Made by a program: the position numbers and the translations under genes
DNA from: an uncultured Nitrospinaceae bacterium
GTDB taxonomy: Bacteria; Nitrospinota; Nitrospinia; Nitrospinales; VA-1
Assembly (NCBI GenBank): GCA_905182935.1
Contig: CAJJDL010000275.1
Location: forward strand, 1 to 5,131
Reading direction: 5' to 3'
Length of the DNA stretch: 5,131 nucleotides
Shown here: piece after piece, positions 1 to 4,915 of the stretch
Layout of the letters: each line of letters starts with the position of its first letter
Position numbering within the stretch: the first letter of the stretch is position 1
Notes under the pieces: generated by a model
Database searches by the model: none
Told to the model about the DNA's origin: nothing
Seen by the model: only the letters and a program-made list of their open reading frames with translations

Positions 1-779
1 AGGATTTTTCCGCTAACATGAGATTTTCCCTTATCATGTGAAAAAAAGGCCCCTGGAGAGCGATGCATCTGACTAACAATAACTCGCTCTATACCGTTAA
101 TCATAAAAGTTCCGTTATGACTCATCACTGGCATTTCACCCAAAAATATCTTCTGTTCTTTCACCTCTCTCACAGCATTACTAACTACCTGCTTGATTTT
201 TTGACTACCAATCACCTCAATTACATCTGGTGTAATCTCGGTGCGCGCTGGGAAAAGAACCTTGCCTGTTGCCGGACTTTTAAGATCTTCCAAGATATAC
301 CTACCCTGCATACCTTTTAAATTTTTAGCAGTAATATCAATCGTTTCCCGATCAAACAGCACCAGCTGTACCATTATTTTTATTGGCTCAGAGTAACTCA
401 ATCCTTTCTGACGGCATTCGCGTAACTTATACTTTGTCAACAGGGTGACCTCCCGCCCACACTTTTCACAAACTACACCAGGACCACCCAACTCTGAATA
501 ATCACCGCAACCACACTCCCAAGTCCCCACCTCAAGACCAACATATCGAATCTGCGAGTTTACATTAAGGTCCGAAATTGGAAACACATCCTGAAACACT
601 TCTTCCAAGCCCTTCTGCTTTCGAAGCTTAGGAGCAATATCTGCTTGAAGAAAATATTCAAACGATTTTTTTTGAACTTCAATGAGATCAGGAATATCTA
701 TTACTTGTGGTATCTTGGCAAAGTTCTGCCTTACTCTTAAACTTCCCGCAATACGCTGCTCAGAAATATTTTTTGACAT
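1..779 (-). CDS. rpoB: RNA polymerase beta subunit, N-terminal part (cut by window edge), with two insertions
   Basis: Beta subunit of the DNA-dependent RNA polymerase core. The ATG at 777-779 gives 259 complete codons before the left edge; a whole beta subunit is well over 1,100 residues, so only the start is here. A weak AAGG lies about 9 nt before the ATG. Typical RpoB landmarks are PQVIDIPDLIEVQKKSF (24-40), GLEEVFQDVFPI (57-68), GLSYSEPIKI (126-135), GEMPVM (214-219), GTFMINGIERVIVSQMHRSPG (223-243 region) and HDKGKSHVSGK (248-258). Relative to E. coli RpoB there are two insertions. Residues about 87-115 hold Cys89, Cys91, Cys104 and Cys107 in a zinc-ribbon arrangement like that of RpoC. 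Residues about 145-203 lengthen the segment between LVLFDRE and REVKEQ by about 52 residues and look like a beta-beta' module. Reading is continuous with no frameshift. Last gene of the visible operon, 79 nt after rplL; rpoC would be expected next. Identity is certain; the insertion interpretation is inference. Confidence 0.98.
   Translation of the reverse strand, partial: MSKNISEQRIAGSLRVRQNFAKIPQVIDIPDLIEVQKKSFEYFLQADIAPKLRKQKGLEEVFQDVFPISDLNVNSQIRYVGLEVGTWECGCGDYSELGGPGVVCEKCGREVTLLTKYKLRECRQKGLSYSEPIKIMVQLVLFDRETIDITAKNLKGMQGRYILEDLKSPATGKVLFPARTEITPDVIEVIGSQKIKQVVSNAVREVKEQKIFLGEMPVMSHNGTFMINGIERVIVSQMHRSPGAFFSHDKGKSHVSGKI
474..518 (-). other. Putative zinc-ribbon insertion within RpoB (residues about 88-102 onward to 107)
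   Basis: This span, continued to about 435, encodes the inserted four-cysteine motif of RpoB. Cys89 and Cys91 form C-G-C, 12 residues follow, then Cys104-E-K-Cys107, ending in G-R-E-V-T. In E. coli RpoC the N-terminal zinc-binding domain has Cys70-x-Cys72, 12 residues, then Cys85-E-K-Cys88 followed by G-V-E-V-T (from memory of that protein). Spacing is identical and the flanking residues agree at many positions. Zinc binding is inferred from the four cysteines. In E. coli RpoB the corresponding stretch is a short connector without cysteine pairs. Confidence 0.75.
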
Positions 780-858
780 ACTTACCAACCTTATTTTAAA
801 GGAGTTATAAAAGAGCGAACCAAACTAAAAAAGACAAAACAAGCCATCGCAAGAGGAC

Positions 859-1236
859 CTATTTTACCTCAACCGTTCCCCCAGCCGCTTCAATTTTTTG
901 CTTAATCTCATCAGCTTCCTCTTTTTTCACACCTTCTTTAATAGGTTTTGGCGCAGCCTCAACTAAGTCCTTAGCATCTTTTAATCCTAGACCCGTTATC
1001 GCGCGCACTTCTTTTATCACCTGAATTTTCTTATCTCCTGCAGCTGTAAGAACAACATCAAACTCTGTTTTTTCTTCAGCAACAGCAGCACCGGCTCCCG
1101 GTGCAGCAGCAACAGCGATAGAAGGCGCAGCGGCCGTCACCCCATATTTCTCTTCCAACTCCTTAACAAATTGAGACATCTCTAAAACTGTCATATTATC
1201 AATAAAGGAAACAACATCTTCTTTAGCAACGGTCAT
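859..1236 (-). CDS. rplL: Ribosomal protein L7/L12 (bL12)
   Basis: Stalk protein of the large ribosomal subunit. It is present as dimers bound to L10 and recruits the translational GTPases (EF-Tu, EF-G, IF2, RF3). It is 125 residues, the normal length. The N-terminal dimerisation and L10-binding region is about residues 1-33, followed by an Ala/Gly/Pro-rich flexible hinge at about 34-55 and the globular C-terminal domain from about 57. That domain contains the conserved stretch around [21 protein letters not shown] (69-89), which contacts GTPases. I chose the ATG at 1234-1236 because a near-perfect AGGAGG lies 5 nt before it; the adjacent GTG one codon upstream would be only 2 nt from it. It follows rplJ by 98 nt and precedes rpoB by 79 nt. 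The strong ribosome-binding site fits the need for several L12 copies per ribosome. Confidence 0.98.
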   Translation of the reverse strand: MTVAKEDVVSFIDNMTVLEMSQFVKELEEKYGVTAAAPSIAVAAAPGAGAAVAEEKTEFDVVLTAAGDKKIQVIKEVRAITGLGLKDAKDLVEAAPKPIKEGVKKEEADEIKQKIEAAGGTVEVK

Positions 1237-1241
1237 CACGA

Positions 1242-1247
1242 CCTCCT
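1242..1247 (-). promoter_or_regulatory. Strong Shine-Dalgarno of rplL
   Basis: AGGAGG on the minus strand, within AAAGGAGGT, 5 nt before the ATG at 1236. It is the best ribosome-binding site in the window. It decides the start in favour of ATG over the GTG one codon upstream, and fits the excess synthesis L12 needs over L10. Confidence 0.85.
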
Positions 1248-1334
1248 TTCAATAAAAAAATTCTCATATGAACTATAAATTTACAATAAATCCTAAAACC
1301 CGATTCGCCTACATGCAAAGACCGAGAAGAGCAA

Positions 1335-1862
1335 TCAACTAGTTTCTTTTTTCTCTCGAACAGCATCAAGTGTACCAACAAGCTTACGCAACAACGAAGA
1401 AAACACTCCCGCAAAGTTAGTCGTCGGCCCCTGAAACACAGACAACATTTGCGAAATTAACTCTTCCCGCGAAGGTAAATCCGCTAGTGCCTGAACCTCT
1501 TCCGAGGAAACCCTTTTCCCTTCAACTGTTCCACAAAGAACTTTAGGAGATTTAACAGCACCTGATTTAGCATAGTCAGCCAAAGCTCTAGCTGGAGCAA
1601 TCGCGTCATCAAAACCAACCACTATAGAAATCGGCCCCTTCAATACTTCTCCCAAGACCTCACTATCGGTATCTTTCAAAGCCCTTCTAGCTAAAGTGTT
1701 TTTCACAACCCTAAATTCCACCGAACGACTTCGCATATGAACACGTAATGCCGAAATTCCTTCCGCATCTATACCTTGGTAATTTGTCACCACAACAGAC
1801 TTAGCCCGAGAGAAAATATCATGCAACTCTTTTACCGTCTCAATCTTCTCTAAATTTGCCAC
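1335..1862 (-). CDS. rplJ: Ribosomal protein L10 (uL10)
   Basis: Base of the ribosomal stalk. Its N-terminal domain binds 23S rRNA beside L11, and its C-terminal helix carries L7/L12 dimers. At 175 residues it is normal to slightly long. Typical features are KELHDIFSRAKSVVVTNYQGI (11-31), ALRVHMR (38-44), VKNTLARRAL (53-62) and GPISIVVGFDD (76-86). The C-terminal amphipathic helix at about 146-172 is the L12-binding platform. The start is GTG at 1860-1862, reading M-A-N-L-E-K, with AGGGGTGAT a few bases upstream as a ribosome-binding site matching an extended anti-Shine-Dalgarno. It follows rplA by 104 nt, a gap where many bacteria have an L10-binding leader that autoregulates rplJL; I cannot prove one here. 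It is followed by rplL, its binding partner, after 98 nt. Confidence 0.98.
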   Translation of the reverse strand: MANLEKIETVKELHDIFSRAKSVVVTNYQGIDAEGISALRVHMRSRSVEFRVVKNTLARRALKDTDSEVLGEVLKGPISIVVGFDDAIAPARALADYAKSGAVKSPKVLCGTVEGKRVSSEEVQALADLPSREELISQMLSVFQGPTTNFAGVFSSLLRKLVGTLDAVREKKETS

Positions 1863-1966
1863 AAAATCACCCCTATTAAACTAGATAAATCAATAAACCA
1901 CTCACCTATACAAAAAAATAACTAGGCCAAACTCCTTTTATACTTATTTTAAAGAAGCTAGCTAAA
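1863..1966 (-). other. rplA-rplJ intergenic leader, possible site of rplJL control
   Basis: A 104-nt AT-rich spacer, longer than the rplK-rplA gap of 20 nt. On the minus strand it holds TAGTTA (1919-1924) directly before a run of seven T (1912-1918). TAGTTA can pair with TAACTA at 1968-1973, which overlaps the rplA stop. The stem is only 6 bp with a loop over 40 nt, so it is not a convincing intrinsic terminator. L10 leaders are known at this position in other bacteria. I do not recognise the conserved L10-binding kink-turn here. Confidence 0.3.
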
Positions 1967-2656
1967 TTAGTTAACCGAAAAAGCAACTTTTATACCAATT
2001 CCCATCGTAGACGACAGTGAAATACTCTTCACATATCTACCCTTACTCGAAGAAGGCTTTAAACGCACAATCTCTGCCATTAAGGCATTAAAATTTTCAG
2101 CCAAGTCTTCGCTAGAAAAACTAACTCTCCCGACCGGAGCGTGAATAGTTCCAGCCTTATCAACTCGAAAATCAACTTTTCCCGCTTGAATCTCTTCAAT
2201 AGCTTCCTTAACTCCAAATGTGACCGTGCCGGTTTTTGGATTAGGCATCATTCCTCGAGGACCCAAAATCTTAGCAACTCTACCCACCAAACCCATCATA
2301 TCTGGAGTGGCCACAACACGGTCAAACTCCAACCAACCATCCTGAATTTTTTTCAGGAGATCCTCGCCACCCACATACTCTGCACCAGCCTCTTTAGCCT
2401 CAACCTCCTTCTCGCCCTTAGCAAATACCAGCACACGAAACTTCTTTCCTGTCCCCCTTGGAAGCATCACACTTCCCCGTATATTTTGATCTGCCTTTCG
2501 CGAGTCAACCCCCAAAAGCACAGCAATATCTACCGACTCATTGAACTTTACTTTTGCCGTTTCTTTTGCCAAAGAAACAGCGTCCAATAAATTATATTCT
2601 TTCAGCACATCCACTTTCTCAAGGGCTGCCTTCATTCTCTTACTGTGTTTTGCCAT
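1967..2656 (-). CDS. rplA: Ribosomal protein L1 (uL1)
   Basis: Forms the mobile L1 stalk of the large subunit, which helps release deacylated tRNA from the E site. In many bacteria it also represses translation of its own L11-L1 mRNA. At 229 residues it is the usual length. The N-terminal part of domain I covers about 1-70, with KFNESVDIAVLLGVD at 37-51. Domain II spans about 71-155 and ends with the hallmark GPRGMMPNPKTGTVT (132-146). The chain then returns to domain I, including GKVDFRVDKAGTIHAPVG (159-176) and the C-terminal SLSSTMGIGIKV (213-224). The start is ATG at 2654-2656 with GGGAG 8 nt upstream. It lies 20 nt after rplK, the standard L11-L1 pair. Confidence 0.99.
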   Translation of the reverse strand: MAKHSKRMKAALEKVDVLKEYNLLDAVSLAKETAKVKFNESVDIAVLLGVDSRKADQNIRGSVMLPRGTGKKFRVLVFAKGEKEVEAKEAGAEYVGGEDLLKKIQDGWLEFDRVVATPDMMGLVGRVAKILGPRGMMPNPKTGTVTFGVKEAIEEIQAGKVDFRVDKAGTIHAPVGRVSFSSEDLAENFNALMAEIVRLKPSSSKGRYVKSISLSSTMGIGIKVAFSVN

Positions 2657-2676
2657 TTACTATTCTCCCAGTCTAG

Positions 2677-3105
2677 TCAACCCTCAATCTTAATCCCCAT
2701 ACTCTTCGCAGATCCTTTAATAATTCGCATCGCCTGTTCGGTGCTATTTGCATTAAGATCCTCCATTTTGGTTCTAGCTATCTCCCGTACCTGCTCATCC
2801 GTAACTGTACCCACGAATTCACGACTAGGATTAGAGGAACCTTTTGCTATATTCGCAGCCTGCTTAAGAAGAACTGCCGCGGGAGGCGACTTCGTAATAA
2901 AAGAAAAGGTTCGGTCCTTATAAACTGAAATCACTACAGGAATAATCAACCCTTCTTTCCCCTGAGTCTCCGCATTAAACGCCTTACAAAAATCCATAAT
3001 ATTTACACCATGCTGACCTAAAGCTGGCCCAACAGGAGGTGACGGAGTTGCTTGCCCTGCCGGAATCTGTAATTTAATTAGAGCTGTCGCTACTTTTGTT
3101 GCCAC
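2677..3105 (-). CDS. rplK: Ribosomal protein L11 (uL11)
   Basis: Binds the GTPase-associated region of 23S rRNA with L10. It is needed for factor-dependent GTP hydrolysis and for RelA activation, and is the classic thiostrepton-site protein. It has 142 residues, the typical length. The N-terminal domain at about 1-70 contains the proline-rich [19 protein letters not shown] (15-33) and [11 protein letters not shown] (35-45). TKSPPA (71-76) is the interdomain linker. The C-terminal rRNA-binding domain includes [21 protein letters not shown] (99-119) and [14 protein letters not shown] (125-138). The start is GTG at 3103-3105, supported by AAAGGA about 5 nt upstream. It follows nusG by 45 nt. Confidence 0.99.
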   Translation of the reverse strand: MATKVATALIKLQIPAGQATPSPPVGPALGQHGVNIMDFCKAFNAETQGKEGLIIPVVISVYKDRTFSFITKSPPAAVLLKQAANIAKGSSNPSREFVGTVTDEQVREIARTKMEDLNANSTEQAMRIIKGSAKSMGIKIEG

Positions 3106-3150
3106 TTAGTTCCTTTCTAAACTATTTTCATTTCAAATAACTAAAATCCA

Positions 3151-3714
3151 TCAAACACTCTCAACTTGAGTAAACTCTAATTCAACCGGAGTCGCACGAC
3201 CAAAAATAGAAACCATGACCTTAACCTTACCCTTGTCTTGATTAACTTCGTCCACAATACCGTTAAAGTTTACAAACGGACCATCAATTACACGCACACT
3301 TTCACCCTTCTCAAAAGCAAACTTAGGCTTAGCTGCCGATGTCTTTCCACTAATTTGTTCCTTAACAACCTCCACCTCTTCCTTAGACATCGGAACAGGT
3401 ATTCCACTAGCCCCAAGAAAACCTGTGACTTTCGAGGTATTTTTAATCATATACCAGACATCCTGAGACATCTTAACGCTAATCAAAACATACCCAGGAA
3501 AAAACTTTCTCGACGAAAACTTCTTTTTCCCTTTTCGAACCTCAACAACTTCCTCGACAGGAACAATTATCTCACCCAGGTCTTCCTTCCTCTCGGAACG
3601 CTCAAACTGCTCCATAAGGTTAGTCCTGACCTTTTGCTCAAAACCTGAGTACGTGTGAATCACATACCAATCTTTATCAACAATATCTCCTTCAACATTT
3701 TCAACATTAAGCAC
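3151..3714 (-). CDS. nusG: Transcription elongation/antitermination factor NusG
   Basis: NusG binds RNA polymerase through its NGN domain and contacts Rho or ribosomal S10 through its KOW domain, coupling transcription to termination or translation. The NGN domain begins at DWYVIHTYSGFEQKV (15-29) and includes the RKFFPGYVLI stretch (69-78). The KOW domain, about 134-187, contains KGESVRVIDGPFVNFNGIV and the SIFGRATPVEL end. The start is uncertain. The GTG at 3712-3714 gives 187 residues, overlaps the end of secE by 8 nt and has GGAG 9 nt upstream. Most NusG proteins begin just before the DWYV motif. There a perfect AAGGAG (3687-3692) is followed only by ATT (3682-3684) and GTT, not ATG, GTG or TTG in frame. 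An ATT start would give 177 residues, the usual family length. I annotate the GTG start as the conservative choice. Overlap with secE suggests translational coupling. Confidence 0.96.
   Translation of the reverse strand: MLNVENVEGDIVDKDWYVIHTYSGFEQKVRTNLMEQFERSERKEDLGEIIVPVEEVVEVRKGKKKFSSRKFFPGYVLISVKMSQDVWYMIKNTSKVTGFLGASGIPVPMSKEEVEVVKEQISGKTSAAKPKFAFEKGESVRVIDGPFVNFNGIVDEVNQDKGKVKVMVSIFGRATPVELEFTQVESV
3687..3692 (-). promoter_or_regulatory. Strong Shine-Dalgarno with no canonical in-frame start (nusG)
   Basis: Minus-strand AAGGAG lies where NusG would normally begin. The in-frame codons after it are GAT, ATT, GTT, GAT and AAA. ATT is 2 nt away and GTT 5 nt away; TTG triplets nearby are out of frame and run into a stop within a few codons. 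It may be a relic or functional start region, or an unused sequence inside an N-terminally extended nusG. Confidence 0.45.
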
Positions 3715-3895
3715 TAAAAATAACTCCAATAATTTTAGACAATAGCATATCAACGAGCCCCAAGAACAGAGCCATAATAAAAACTACTACAAGAACCACC
3801 ACTGTTCCCCCTATAGCCTCCTTCTTAGTCGGCCACGTGACTTTCTTAACTTCGCTCCTAACCTCAGATAAAAATTGAATCGCCTTAGTTACCAT
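3707..3895 (-). CDS. secE: Preprotein translocase subunit SecE
   Basis: Essential subunit of the SecYEG channel in the cytoplasmic membrane, clamping the two halves of SecY. It is 62 residues, the short single-helix form found in most bacteria rather than the three-helix E. coli form. The amphipathic N-terminal helix contains the conserved RSEVKKVTWPTKKEA motif (13-27), including the nearly invariant W-P-T. One membrane segment follows at about 29-49, rich in V, L, I and F, and a short hydrophobic tail ends at SA. The start is ATG at 3893-3895; an adjacent upstream TTG would add one residue and is less likely. The ribosome-binding site is weak. It sits 35 nt after tRNA-Trp, the usual tRNA-Trp-secE-nusG order, and its last 8 nt overlap the proposed nusG start. 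Confidence 0.98.
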   Translation of the reverse strand: MVTKAIQFLSEVRSEVKKVTWPTKKEAIGGTVVVLVVVFIMALFLGLVDMLLSKIIGVIFSA

Positions 3896-3930
3896 CAATA
3901 ATCACTCACAACTCATTTAAATAATTAATA

Positions 3931-4004
3931 CAGGCCAGGAGGGACTCGAACCCCCAACATTCGGATTTGGAGTCCGACGCTCTAGCCATTAGAGCTACTG
4001 GCCT
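3931..4004 (-). tRNA. tRNA-Trp (anticodon CCA)
   Basis: 74 nt including the discriminator G. The 7-bp acceptor stem AGGCCAG/CTGGCCT is perfect. The anticodon stem TCGGA/TCCGA encloses the loop CTCCAAA with anticodon CCA, and the T arm contains GTTCGAGTC. No CCA is encoded: TAT follows the discriminator. The D arm reads GCTCTAATGGCTAGAGC, with T rather than A at position 14. It lies immediately upstream of secE, its usual neighbour. Confidence 0.98.
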
Positions 4005-4103
4005 ATCCGAATTCCAAAACGGCTAAAAACCCAACTCCAAATCAACCCAAAATCTTAAAGACCCCAACCAATCTTAACACCAAAATACTATCGACCCTCA
4101 CAC
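4005..4103 (-). other. rpmG to tRNA-Trp spacer, G/T-rich and C-poor on the transcribed strand
   Basis: 99 nt with no gene. The RNA-like strand has several GG, GGG and GGGG runs separated by T-rich stretches, and very few C. An 8-base element reading aatcttaa on the plus strand occurs at 4051-4058 and 4070-4077 within a weak imperfect direct repeat. No hairpin-plus-T-run terminator is evident, consistent with read-through into tRNA-Trp and secE. Confidence 0.4.
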
Positions 4104-4253
4104 CTACTTAGTTTCCTTGTGAGACACATGCTTACGACAAAACCTGCAATATTTTTTAAACTCCAAACGCTCCGTCGTTAGTTTTTTATTCTTGGTTGTT
4201 GAATAATTTCTGCGTTTACATTCCGTACAAGCCAAGCTAATAATATCTCTCAT
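4104..4253 (-). CDS. rpmG: Ribosomal protein L33 (bL33), four-cysteine zinc-binding form
   Basis: Small protein of the large ribosomal subunit located near the E site. It is 49 residues, the normal length. The sequence begins [20 protein letters not shown] and carries Cys9-x2-Cys12 and Cys36-x2-Cys39. This is the zinc-binding C+ type, as opposed to the C- paralogue that many bacteria express under zinc limitation. The start is ATG at 4251-4253, where the L33 family normally begins (M-R-D/E-x-I). The Shine-Dalgarno is weak, with an AGG about 12-13 nt upstream. It lies between tRNA-Thr(GGU) and tRNA-Trp, its common position in Gram-negative-type bacteria. The tuf gene that often precedes it is missing. 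Confidence 0.97.
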   Translation of the reverse strand: MRDIISLACTECKRRNYSTTKNKKLTTERLEFKKYCRFCRKHVSHKETK

Positions 4254-4369
4254 AACTTTATAACCTAATTTATTTTTCCCCAGACCAATTTAAAAACCAT
4301 TTCAACACAACCAATCCTAAAGAACTGGTCATAAAAAAACTTATCTCACCCAAACAAAGAAATTCTAAA
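4254..4369 (-). other. tRNA-Thr(GGU) to rpmG spacer, where tuf is often found
   Basis: 116 nt of AT-rich DNA. It contains no recognisable EF-Tu coding sequence. On the minus strand GACCAGTT (ending near 4323) can pair with AATTGGTC near 4287, an 8-bp stem with one G-U pair and a loop over 25 nt. This could be an RNA processing structure or chance. A 20-codon reading frame at 4270-4332 lacks supporting evidence. Confidence 0.3.
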
Positions 4370-4441
<72 letters not shown>

Positions 4442-4488
4442 ATCGGATCCAAATTAAACCACAACCCCTCCACTCTTAACACTAAGGG

Positions 4489-4565
4489 TGGAGCGGGAAA
4501 CCGGACTCGAACCGGCGACCCTCTGCGTGGAAGGCAGACGCTCTAGCCAACTGAGCTATTCCCGC
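4489..4565 (-). tRNA. tRNA-Gly (anticodon UCC)
   Basis: 77 nt with encoded CCA after discriminator U. The acceptor stem starts GCGGGAA and closes with TTCCCGC. The D arm is GCTCAGTTGGCTAGAGC. The anticodon stem TCTGC/GCAGA encloses loop CTTCCAC with anticodon TCC, and the T arm is CCGGTTCGAGTCCGG. It lies 15 nt downstream of tRNA-Tyr. Reading frames on the opposite strand through this gene are spurious. Confidence 0.98.
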
Positions 4566-4580
4566 ACTGCCCTAAATATC

Positions 4581-4662
4581 TGGGGAGGGAAGGATTCGAA
4601 CCTTCGAAGGCTGAGCCGACAGATTTACAGTCTGTTCCCTTTGACCACTCGGGAACCTCCCC
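4581..4662 (-). tRNA. tRNA-Tyr (anticodon GUA)
   Basis: 82 nt including the discriminator A; a class II tRNA with a long variable arm, as expected for bacterial tRNA-Tyr. The acceptor stem GGGGAGG/CCTCCCC is perfect. The anticodon stem ACAGA/TCTGT encloses loop CTGTAAA with anticodon GTA, and the T arm contains GGTTCGAATCC. CCA is not encoded; GAT follows the discriminator. Trailing spacer to tRNA-Gly is 15 nt. Confidence 0.98.
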
Positions 4663-4790
4663 GTATTTAAATGGAGGATAACTTAACGCACAGCCTCACC
4701 CGCCATCAGACGGCAATACCTAAATAACAATAACTTTCAACCAGGCCAACACCTCCTAGGACTTCCCCTCTAATTCATGCCAATGTAAGA
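4663..4790 (-). other. Spacer between tRNA-Thr(UGU) and tRNA-Tyr with a compact hairpin
   Basis: 128 nt, unusually long for neighbouring tRNAs in such a cluster (the next gap is 15 nt) and less AT-rich than the other spacers. The minus-strand RNA can form CCGTC-TGAT-GGCGG (4700-4713), a 5-bp stem with one G-U pair and a tetraloop. It also contains an AGGAGG (about 4752-4757) that could pair with CCTCC near 4672-4676. No T run follows, so it is not an intrinsic terminator. I recognise no RNA family or gene here. Confidence 0.35.
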
Positions 4791-4866
4791 TGGAGCTGGC
4801 AAAGGGACTCGAACCCCCGACCTGCTGATTACAAATCAGCTGCTCTACCAACTGAGCTACGCCAGC
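4791..4866 (-). tRNA. tRNA-Thr (anticodon UGU)
   Basis: 76 nt with encoded CCA after discriminator U. The acceptor stem GCTGGCG/TGCCAGC has one G-U pair. The D arm is GCTCAGTTGGTAGAGC. The anticodon stem GCTGA/TCAGC encloses loop TTTGTAA with anticodon TGT, and the T arm is GGGGGTTCGAGTCCC. It is the first gene after the promoter, about 13 nt from the predicted transcription start. Confidence 0.98.
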
Positions 4867-4885
4867 ACAGCAAAGAAAAACGCTT

Positions 4886-4915
4886 ATATTACAAAGCTTC
4901 TCAGCGGTCTGTCAA
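4886..4915 (-). promoter_or_regulatory. Sigma70-type promoter for the tRNA/ribosomal protein transcript
   Basis: A perfect -35 TTGACA (4910-4915) and a -10-like TAATAT (4886-4891, four of six consensus positions) are separated by 18 nt on the minus strand. The predicted start near 4879 leaves a leader of about 13 nt before tRNA-Thr(UGU), as expected for a stable-RNA promoter. Upstream lies A/T-tract DNA that could act as an UP element. I find no other promoter of this quality in the window, so it may drive the whole cluster. Confidence 0.75.

Noticed and set aside
63..320. Plus-strand reading frame of 85 codons
   Set aside because: It lies wholly antisense to the well-supported rpoB coding sequence and has no recognisable protein features.
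780..858. Attenuator or terminator between rplL and rpoB, as known in E. coli
   Set aside because: T-rich stretches are present but I find no stable stem before them.
1263..1274. Short imperfect palindrome around TTCATATGAGAA before a T run in the rplJ-rplL gap
   Set aside because: The stem is only a few A/T pairs with a mismatch, too weak for an intrinsic terminator.
1223..1414. Minus-strand reading frame of 63 codons spanning the rplJ-rplL junction
   Set aside because: It overlaps the end of rplJ in another frame and the start of rplL; no family resemblance.
2141..2590. Plus-strand reading frame of 149 codons, with similar ones at 2645-2923 and 3238-3648
   Set aside because: They are antisense to rplA, rplK and nusG, which are unmistakable; their length reflects codon bias of the real genes.
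3715..3753. A longer nusG beginning at the TTG at 3753
   Set aside because: It would overlap secE by 47 nt and add residues unlike any NusG start.
4270..4332. Short minus-strand frame of 20 codons (begins MTSSLGLVVLKW) between tRNA-Thr(GGU) and rpmG
   Set aside because: It starts with ATG and is hydrophobic, but has no good Shine-Dalgarno at proper spacing, and a frame this short is expected by chance.
4488..4670. A 60-codon plus-strand reading frame beginning MERETGLEPATLCVEGR
   Set aside because: It is the antisense of tRNA-Gly and tRNA-Tyr; peptides of this kind are a familiar misannotation of tRNA genes.
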